A stretch of DNA of 64,000 bases, taken from NCBI GenBank assembly GCA_950295325.1, contig OX485805.1, forward strand, positions 24,107,501 through 24,171,500. Reading direction: 5' to 3'. This document shows positions 55,401 to 64,000 of the stretch, one piece after another (positions within the stretch are counted from its first letter, which is position 1; each line of letters begins with the position of its first letter). The notes below the pieces were generated by a model. The model had not been told where the DNA came from and made no database searches. It saw only the letters and a list, made by a program, of their open reading frames with translations. The DNA comes from Polytrichum commune (lineage: Eukaryota > Streptophyta > Polytrichopsida > Polytrichales > Polytrichaceae). Both the position numbers and the translations under genes were made by a program.

Positions 55401-56722
55401 ATGGTTTGATGCATACAACATTATGTAAATTTCAATCGCCTATAACACGAAGAGAGGGATGCAAATGTGCCTCTCATCCATCCAGCATAAAAACTTTACC
55501 CTTTTGATTTGTTGTCGATTCATTCAAAATGGCCTCAAGTATACTAACTAGGGGTCTTTATAGTTGATTTAGGTGTCAAATCAACTGAAGAAAAGAAAAG
55601 GAACAAATATTTGAGTTGTGTACTATTCGAGGACTTTTATGTTGGATGAATGAGAAGTACGCTTATATATGACAATTTCCTCTCTCCCTATGACATCTTT
55701 GAAATGTGGTATAACTGTGTTTACTCTTCAAACTTTGAAGCTAACGCAATTTAAATAAATGAAGGTACCAACAACATTGACAACACTAGCCAAGAGTGAG
55801 ATGTGGTGGATTAACAACTTGATGACTTAATATCCATCATTCATACTCGATCCGAAGTAGTAGTACTAACATGGATACTATCAAGATGTCATGATCGAAC
55901 CATTCCATTTCACATTCCATTCATCAAATCAAGAGGTGGTAATTGAAATTTGAGACAAGAGTGTAATTTTTGCCATAAAGGAGAGTGCGTTGTACTACTT
56001 GACATGTGTGTTCCTTTGCATATCCTAAATGCTTAGGTATCCAATTGTAATGAACACAAAACAAAGTTTTATATCACCCCCCCCCCCCAAACACACACAC
56101 ACATTGCATAACCCATTAATGGTCTCATTCGATTTTCTACGTCACTTCGGGTCAAATCTTAACGTAAGTAATAACAAATATGATTAATTACACATTGTCA
56201 CATGGATGGTCGATCACCATTTCATTCAAAAGAACCGTCACATTTTTTGATGACAAAGCTCCATTCTTTTTTTGAGGGGGGGGGGTTCTCTCATGTTTTC
56301 CTTCTCTCTACATTCAAAGGTTGCAAGAAACAACATATGTTTGATTAATATGTGTACAATGGACAGCGTGATGATGGTGGTGAGGACGTTGCCTTGTTGT
56401 TCCCAATCATTTTGCGTTGTTCTGAGAAAGGTAGGGAAGGAGCAATGTGTCATATATACATGCGCAAAGGACCGGGATGGCACATAGTAGTCTTACACAT
56501 AAGCATGAGTAAAACTTAACATGATGATACGCCCAAAAAAAAGCTATAATATTTGAGTGACTTGCAGTTTGAGACACATCCTCCATCTTTATAAAGTTCA
56601 CAAAGATATAAAATTTGCCGTTGCATTGCAATAGTGTTTCATTCTAGTTACATGTTATATGCAAATTGTCACGGTAACTTGAGGATCAAGCTGAAATCCT
56701 CAAATGCTCACCTCCACACTAA
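55401..56722. other. Intergenic, no gene seen
   Basis: AT-rich DNA with runs of C (56078-56089), CA (56090-56103) and G (56276-56285). Short frames around 56240-56630 occur on both strands and carry no motif. Nothing supportable. Confidence 0.35.
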
Positions 56723-57979
56723 GGGCCACTTTATACTTGGGGTCGGATTGAGGGCCAGCCCAAACTCTCAAAATTTGGGCCAATAGGATTGCTCGATTTC
56801 GTCAAATTGGGCCCAAGGGCTTTATAAATGAAGAAATCGGGACGAGCTTTTCCTCTGCCCGAACTCTCATCTAGGGCTGGATTGGGCTCATCCGTTGGAT
56901 TAAGGTCATCTTGTCCGTCAATCTTTAGGGGGTGAATTTTTTTCCTCTTCTCTCCTCTCCACTCCTCTAATTACACAACAATTAGCATAAATATGATTGC
57001 ATTAGACTAATAAAGCAACAATTAGGGCGTTGATCACACTTAAGATAGAAATGAAACATTCAAGTATTTAATCAAGCATATAGTATGGCTTAGGTTATGG
57101 GTTAGTCTAATAACACAATAATTAGGGTGCTTGTCACACACTTAAGATCAAAACGAAACAATTAAGCATTTCATTCGAGCACATGGTATGGCTTAGGCTA
57201 TGGGTTAGTCTAATAAGATACCAATTAGTATAAGTATGTTAGCCATAACACAACAATTAATGCAGTAATCATACACTTAAGATAAAAATGAAACATTTAG
57301 GTCGTTGATCAAGAATTTGGTGTGCATTAGGCAATGGGTTAGTCCAATAACACAATAATTAGCACAAATATGGTAGCACTAGGCTAATAACACAACAATT
57401 AGGATGCTAATCACACACTTAAGATAAAAACAAAACATTTAAGCATTTAATCAAGCATATGATATGGACTAGGCTATGGGTTAGTCCAATAAGGCAACAT
57501 GTAGTATAAATATGGTAGCATAGACTAATAACACAACAATTAAGGTGCTAATTATACACTTAAGACAAAAATGAACATTTAATTCATTAATCAAGAATTT
57601 GGTGTACCTCCTAACCCGCACCCATCAGTTAATCCATTGAACATGGTAAATAAATTTATAAGAGCATTTTGACTGCATGATAGATTCAAAGGCCCCGATT
57701 TTGTCTAGTGGGACCCAATTTCGATTCACTAACCACAACCCTATAGAGGTCATCTCCTGTTGTAAGTGTTGTGAAACTTAGTTGTCGACAACACATGGCA
57801 TTGACGATGGTAAGCTTCTTGAAACTTAACCCTCAATCTCATGGGGCCCTGGAATCGGGCCTCATCACTTTACATGGGACAAGGTTGGGCCCGAAAAAAG
57901 TTCGGAATGGATTGAGGCCTTAAAAGACATGAATCGGGCCAGTGCTTGGGCCAGCCCCAAGCCATGTATAAAGCCGCCC
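56723..57979. mobile_element. PIF/Harbinger-type non-autonomous element
   Basis: The ends are GGGCCACTTTATAC (56723) and, reverse complemented, GGGCGGCTTTATAC (ending 57979): 12 of 14 match. TAA flanks both sides (56720-56722 and 57980-57982), the standard PIF/Harbinger 3-bp duplication. Subterminal sequence is rich in GGGCCC/TTGGGCC phrases at both ends. There is no transposase, so the 1257-bp element depended on another copy. Confidence 0.72.
56985..57610. repeat. Tandem repeats inside the PIF/Harbinger element
   Basis: Four to five imperfect units of about 115-180 bp contain AATAACACAACAATTAG, CACACTTAAGATAAAAA, TTTAATCAAGCATATGGTATGG and GGCTATGGGTTAGTC. Copies vary in length and bases. 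The array fills most of the element's middle. Confidence 0.8.
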
Positions 57980-58462
57980 TAAGGAGTGAGTCATGTGCAA
58001 AGACATTGTCCAAATTCTTCTCAAGTTTATGTGAGCCCTTGTGGTAGCACGTCAACTGTGAGTGTGTAAGGTTACCATTTGGACCGCGTGGACTTGCAAT
58101 TATAAAGAAAAAAGAAAGAAAGAAAAACTATATAGATTATTTGCATGCCTCAAAAGGAGAAGCCTGTTATGATGATAGGGTCCAATACTTCAGAACAAAT
58201 GCCAATGACATGAGTGACTTTGTCATTGGCTCCTTTGATGGCCTTATCAAGGGGAAGTATTGTGTATTCCAACTCTCACTAACCAAGATATGGTCTTTAT
58301 GGAGATCAACACAATATTGGAAACTAGAATGGTTGATTTAATTACTACTTTAGATCTCAAAACACACGTGTAAACCACACTAAATATTGTATTTAGCGTC
58401 ATTGTTTCTATTTGTCTTGTTCAATACTACTTGTACACCGCCCATGTACTGTCACCAACATG

Positions 58463-59010
58463 TCAAGTGTTTGAATTTGGTTTCGACGTCCTGTTGATTT
58501 GTTTGAATGTACTATTGATTTTCATAACATGGAATTTAAGTTTTGTTTCGAAGCTTTTCATTGATGGGATGTGTGTTGTTGCTCTTGCACTTGTAACAAA
58601 GACCATGAGTGGGACTACGTTTCCTCCTTTTGTTGTGATTTTGTTGATGAGCAGTTGATATTTTGTAGTTTTCTTATCGAGGGCTTCTACAACATATCCA
58701 TCACTGCAAAATGTAAATTCTATGAATTGTATGGTGAATTCTGGTGTAGGGGTTTCTAGTGGGGGGTGGTTGTATGGGTGGCCTATGACACACAATATGT
58801 CATGTTTAAACCTAGCATTACATTGGCATCTTTGGGCACAACATGTGCACGGCAGTAGCCATGTTGGTAGTATGTTTTCTTGAGATAGTCCATTATAAGT
58901 TCATGCGTTCATAAGTGTGTAATGTCTTGATATTTTATTAAATATGATAAGTTTACTTGTAAACAAGCAAATTATTAGCATGAACACCAACAACACCAAC
59001 AACAACAATA
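58463..59010 (-). pseudogene. Second copy of the giant LINE's C-terminal endonuclease-like domain
   Basis: On the minus strand the protein lines up with the C-terminus of the LINE at 37756-38661: L-M-N-A, Q-E-N-x-x-P-x-W-L-L-P-C-T-C, Q-R-C-x-C-N-A-R-F, D-I-L-C-V, then I-Q-F-I-E-F-T-F-C, K-x-x-K-Y, S-A-R-A-T-x-H-I-P-S-M. About two thirds of residues agree by eye. R-P-D is K-H-D here. One TGA replaces a Gly codon (about 58909). The continuity across the position of the C-run slip in the other copy confirms that the domain is a single unit. It is a 5'-truncated fragment of a diverged family member; the 3' end is not defined. Confidence 0.82.
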
Positions 59011-59099
59011 CATGTGATGCTCGTTACCCGGCCTGAATGATTTGTGATATCTTCTTTATAATAGTTTATACCAATGCCTCATCGTCCCCTCCTCAAATT

Positions 59100-59720
59100 T
59101 CACATTTGTAAACCATAAAGTATCTTTGAGTACCATGTTTTGATGGAGAGAAATAAGGTACGTGGGTGCTTTTTGGTTCATTTTTTCATGTTCTCCAACT
59201 TTTATTGTTTAGATTTACACAACAAAACTCGTGTTGCATTAGAAAAACTATGATGAAATATCTACAAAAATCGGACGTCCCCTAATTTAGTTATAGTTAT
59301 CAAAAGTGCATGTTTGTTCATTTCTTAATTGGATACATAGGTCCTCCCAATTGTGTTCATTATTGAGTGTAGAGTAGTTATTCATAGTTGAGGACATAGT
59401 CCAATCTCTTTTGAACATGTGTCTTTATGATGTTTGCTTGTTGATCCTCACTGAACCACATACCAATCGAATCTAGGGGTCCTATTAAGAAAAGTAGCCA
59501 CTAAAGACCCATCTAACCTTAGATGACAACTCCCAGTATGCTCGGGCATGTGTACGTGACATCAAGCAATTAAAATTGTGGATCGTGTGAAATCACATTG
59601 GGACTAAATTGTTCATCCCGAAAGCATTTTCATGCTACTAATATGTGGTTCTTCCTTGAGCCTCTTGTTGTACCTAGTACACCGATTCACATAAGAATAT
59701 TTGTTAAGGTATGGAGGTCT
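59100..59720 (-). repeat. Dispersed repeat matching 11.3-11.8 kb
   Basis: The reverse complement shares ordered blocks with about 11340-11760: AACACAATTGGGAGGACCTA, GTCCGATTTTTGTAGATATTTC, AAGTTGGAGAACATGAAAAA, and more loosely AAAGAGATTGGACTATG. Class unknown and no coding part. The phrase AAAAGAGATTGGACTATGTG recurs at 63644, so a third partial copy may exist. Confidence 0.55.
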
Positions 59721-61581
59721 TAACCCCTGAACGCTCAAGCCTTCACATTCCATTTTCGGGCACCTCTAGCACCAGTGTTGAGAAGTTATGTCATGTAGAG
59801 AACTAGACTATGCTTCCTCCAAATCCAACCATACAAATGTGAACTAGACTACCATATATTCTTGTTGTGAAAATTTGAAGTCAATCTGATGATATTTTCT
59901 AAGTCAAGACGTATGAACATGGCCTTCATCCAAAGGCATTTAGAGAACACTATGATTTTCTTCGTTTTATGACCATTTCGGTCATGCCACAAATTTTAGA
60001 AAGCTTGAAACTTTGCCATAATATGAATGACAAACGAGCTACTCTCAAAAAATTGGATATTTTTGACCAAATTTAGATAAAGTTCGTCACCCTCAAAGTT
60101 GGAGGAGCCACATGAGGTCATTTAGGGAGATTTCCCCTTTTTCATGAAGCAAGCAACATGCGTACTAAATTCTTTCCACATCCATATGGTCAAGTTATGC
60201 ACAACCGCCACCTTGTCCTAAAGAGAAAAAACCCACTCAAATTGGGCATCATATGTGAAAGATATTGGCTCTTACATTTGAGCAACACATGGAACCGCCT
60301 CCCAAAGCAAGCAATGCCAACCTAACAAAAAATCCTACATGCTTGGAGTATGAGGTTTTTATAATATAACATATTATGTTATTTTGGCCCACATGGCAGT
60401 GGGCACCACCCTACACCAATAGATGCCTTTTCCATCCATGTAGATTGCCACCTAGTGGGTCGCAAAACCAATAGAATATTAGGTGGCGACCCATTTTAGG
60501 TTGCTTAAGCATTTAAGGGTTAAAGTAGCACCATCCTTTTGGTGACACCTATTTTCAATCCTTAAGCCGTCAATAAGTGAGTGCAACAATGCCATTAAGG
60601 GTCGGTTCACATCATGGACTTGGAAGATGGCATTTTTCCATGGTCCAACTTGATGGTCCAACTTCCGTGGTCCATTTTCTCAAAAAAACAATTAACAAAG
60701 CCTTTGGGCCCCTCACTAGGTGTAAACTGAATATGAAGCATGCATCAAATAGTGAACGTGTTGTTTTTTTTAACATATGCCCAAAAAAACAATTTTGAAA
60801 AAATTAAAGTCTGACCATTCTCTTGTCCTTTCTTGTCTTCATCTTCTCTGCCCTAAAACAAAATTCATTAAAAATTCATTATAACAATTTTCTTTGCCAT
60901 GGGCCTTTGCCTTTTTCTACTAGATCACCTCTTTTGCCTCTTCAACTGCAAAACCTATTGGACCATGTTAGCGAATAATGTGGGCCTTAAAATATGTCTT
61001 TTGGGGACCTCAAACTCCATGATCACTCTAACATTTGTTCCTTGGTATAAATTGAAGTGGTCTTGGGCTTGAGGAGATCACTCCTTGTAATTTAAGGCAT
61101 ACACTTGAGTTAACATGGTATTTGATGTGGGGCTATTTACCTTAATTATTGTATTTCAGATGATCGTATTTATATACAAGAATCTACAAAGATTGCATTA
61201 AGGATACCCTATGGTTTGATATGAATTCCTTGGTGGTATAAAATATATGAGGGTATTTTACTTATAAATTTTAGGAGTTGGAATTCACAACGCCATTTGA
61301 TTGTCGAGTTGGTGTTCCCCTCTTGCCGGTCGTCAATGTTGGACGTGTGGTCTTTGCATTCTCAACATATTTTAACACTTTCTCATGCCTTGTTTTGCCA
61401 ATTTAACCTTGAACCAAAAGCTCTTAACTTCAACACAATCAGGGTCCCCAACCACCACAAAAGGAACATGGTCCAAAAATACACTACAATTAATACTCTC
61501 TACAATTTTGACACCCTCATTGATCATTACTTTGTGATATGTAGCAACTAATATGATTGTCTTACCTTTGGGCGCAACTGA
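59721..61581. other. Intergenic, no gene seen
   Basis: No frame with a plausible family. A small inverted pair GCCACCTAGTGGGTCGC/AGGTGGCGACCCA occurs near 60448-60495. Otherwise AT-rich sequence without clear structure. Confidence 0.35.
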
Positions 61582-62330
61582 CTAAGGGTGGTTACAAAAA
61601 TCTACACCCTTCCTTCTACACCAACTATGTATGTGTCCATTTAACATTATACGACTCTTGCGGAAATTTGAAAATAGATTAGAAGTAATGATTTTTGAAT
61701 GACCACCGCTCCCACCCCCAAAATCCTTACAACATTCCTCACAATAAACCTTTACAACCCCAACCCTATCTTGATTCCAAGACTTGAGGAACCAATTATG
61801 ATCTTCAAGGGGAAATTTGCCTAAGTTCATTCTTCAATTTCTCCTCCCATTTGAAATACAATTTCATAACCTCTTTAGGAAATTAAAATAAATTTCAGCA
61901 ACAACCTAAATTCTGACCCACTAACCCTAGAGCAGAATGTTGGATCTACAGGGGTTCCCTCAACAACAACATCCTCACAAGCAACAACCTCGAGTTATGT
62001 GGCCTCAGATGGAGCCGATTTAAAGACTTAAGAGTCCCCAGCAACACAACGACGCTTTGTGACATCAACATAATCAAACTCCACATGAATGACATGCATA
62101 TCTACAAAAATGGTATTAATTTTCTCGAGCTTCATTTTAATCTTGAATTTGTTCTCCGCATCCCAAAACAATATCGGCCAATCTACATCGCCATTGTCGT
62201 CCAAGTCTGAGGTCAACATAAAACTCGCCCTCCTTTGCAATAATCGGACCAATCGTCTCCGGATTGTTCCATTCATGCTCTAACGATAAAAATTTAACCT
62301 TCAACAACATTCCGCACCCTCTACCCTAAA
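61582..62330 (-). pseudogene. Hypothetical gene with Cys/His motif, frameshifted
   Basis: On the minus strand, a first block starts with M-L-L-K-V-K-F-L and contains E-H-E-W-N-N-P-E-T-I-G-P. One extra base near 62211 shifts the frame, after which it reads D-L-D-D-N-G-D-V-D-W-P-I-L-F-W, and I-F-V-D-M-H-V-I-H-V-E-F-D-Y, ending 62028. A second block (61830-61582) has K-F-P-L-E-D-H-N-W-F and K-V-Y-C-E-E-C-C-K-D-F-G-G, then H-I-H-S-W-C-R-R-K-G-V, a likely zinc-binding C-x2-C/H/C arrangement. The two may be exons of one gene. I think such proteins occur as multicopy hypothetical families in non-seed plants but cannot name one. Confidence 0.42.
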
Positions 62331-64000
62331 CAACCAACATTCAAGAAAAATCAACATACTTGGAACTTGCACGTTGTTCATATAACCCTAAACCAACATG
62401 AATTAAAAACATGAACATAAAATGCACATGTAGATTGATGGCTGACCAAATCTGCAAGTGTTCACGAAACCATCACAAAATCTTTGCTCAAGAATAGCAA
62501 AGGTAAGCTGCAAAGAATAAATGCAAGGCCCAAGCCAAACTCTAGCCACACACAAATCTCTAGTTTGTTGCACAAAGGTAAGTTGCAAAGGAGAATAACA
62601 ACACCAAATCCAAACCTTAGCTGTACACAACTGAAACAGACGAGATTTGCAAAGGATCTAAACCAACCCTCCAACCCTACCGTAGGGCAATTAAGGTATG
62701 GAAAACCCTCAAATGGGTCTGTCATATAAGCAAAGGGAATGCATGCCTAAGGAAAAAAAAAACCACATGTCATCCACCCTTCATCCTAGAAAATAGCGAC
62801 GACATCATGTTTTTCTCATGCATAAGATATAATCGTTCACAATTGAACTCACCCTAATAAGAAAAAAGATCACGCCCCTTATTTGTCAAGGCTAACTTAT
62901 TAATCAAAATTGATATTACATGATGTTTTTACATAGCCTACTTTATATATAATATATTATGTACCATTTCATGGACCCTATAGTAGCGCTACAAATTGTA
63001 TAAATTTTCTTCACTTCGAATTAAATGGACCCTATATTTCAACTCACGTAGTTTTCTAAAATATTGACAGTGATCTCCCTGGGAGTGAAGATCCTCATGA
63101 AGTCAAATGGTCACACAGGTCCCTCCCTGCCCCCAAAGTGGTTCCTTGCCTTAATGGGCACACTATTAGTATAATAGACCCCCTCAAGAATCTTTACAAA
63201 AAGAAAAACGGAGATAGAAACACATCAACAAAATTCTTTAGCTTTAGAAAGAAAAAAATTTAGACAAGCATTCATCCATAAATGAATAGATATCTATCGA
63301 GAATATCTCATATTCAAACTTCTTGAAGTATGCATCTTCAACAACTCTACAACTACACTATGAATGTGCACAAAGTCAACTATACATAAACTCAACTTTG
63401 CAAAAACTCATGCACACACAACACTTTGTGATTGCAAATACACACTTCTTATTAATATAAAATACACTAGTCATTCTACGCATACTAGGTCATAACAAAT
63501 TATAGAATAGTTGATTTCAATCAAGCCCCTTCACCCAAGATGGAGGACTTGAGGTAGGCATGCATGATTGAGTAACTTATCGTACTAGGACACCTAGTTT
63601 TGGAGTGTTGGATGGTTAGGTGCACGTCTAAAATCACATATTTAAAAGAGATTGGACTATGTGTTCAAAGTTTGTTAACCATTCTAGACGTAATAGTCAG
63701 CATACATGGGGAGAGGGGCCCTATGTAACGTCCTTGATTATAGCTCATTGTCAATGAACTTTGAAAATTCAATTCCGAGATTAACTTCAGAACTTTATAG
63801 GATTGATCATGGCTTCTTCATACACCTTTGCATATGTACAACCCAGTGTTCCAAGAGATCTTTGAGGATAATCGGCCAAATTCCTGGTGTTTCCAAGTCC
63901 AACTGGTTACGTGTCGTGATAGTTCAATTTTCTTTACTAATTTGAGGTATAATAAAAAGATTCCTCTAAATGCTCAAAAATTTTCATCGGGTCTTGAATT
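62331..64000. other. Intergenic to window end, no gene seen
   Basis: At 62495-62640 a roughly 66-bp phrase (AAAGGTAAG-TGCAAAG...CAAA-CTTAGC) is present twice in direct orientation. The rest is AT-rich without recognisable elements, apart from a possible partial copy of the dispersed repeat near 63610-63680. Confidence 0.35.

Overview
The window looks like nuclear DNA from a land plant or close streptophyte relative. The evidence is a plant-type U2 snRNA, a plant-type 5S rRNA sequence, telo-box motifs (AAACCCTAA) and a 17-coding-exon gene for a plant guanylate-binding-like GTPase (GBPL3 type). The rest is mostly transposable elements in nested layers, as expected of a large repeat-rich genome. 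I cannot tell moss, liverwort, lycophyte or fern apart from sequence alone.

Layout. 1-5.3 kb: a duplicated non-coding stretch, a doubtful small secreted-protein gene, an LRR fragment, a hAT transposase tail, a SINE-like unit and a 5S rRNA sequence (minus strand). 5.57-7.12 kb and 39.35-40.80 kb: two arms of a long, very similar inverted repeat. Between the arms lie a short hAT element with a clean 8-bp target duplication (7202-8311), a foldback element (8.3-9.3 kb), the U2 snRNA (12383-12578) and a giant LINE (about 13695-38878). The LINE's ORF1 is split by a 12.3-kb CACTA transposon (16060-28357). The CACTA carries a decayed tnp2-type transposase on the minus strand and a multi-exon TNPA-like gene on the plus strand.

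The LINE is the most unusual object. Without the CACTA it is about 12.9 kb. Reading along the plus strand it has ORF1 (RRM-like segment, then coiled coil), a long G-poor His/Pro/Lys-rich region built of three tandem units, a 2A-type NPGP motif, an apurinic-type endonuclease, a reverse transcriptase with YADD, a chromodomain-like module, an unassigned domain, RNase H, a CCHC knuckle and a C-terminal domain resembling a PD-(D/E)XK endonuclease. Having both endonuclease types points to the Dualen/RandI group described from green algae. The 2A and chromodomain-like modules are not features I know for that group. A diverged second copy of the C-terminal domain lies at 58463-59010 (minus strand).

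40.8-45 kb holds a second SINE-like unit and a 3' fragment of an L1-type LINE. 45043-52643 (minus strand) is the only clearly intact protein gene: all exon phases join to give 1103 residues, with a 5' UTR intron and a CCAAT/telo-box promoter near 54.1 kb. 54.5-64 kb is intergenic: foldback repeats, a PIF/Harbinger-type element with TAA duplications and internal tandem repeats (56723-57979), the LINE fragment, and a frameshifted hypothetical gene at 61.6-62.3 kb.
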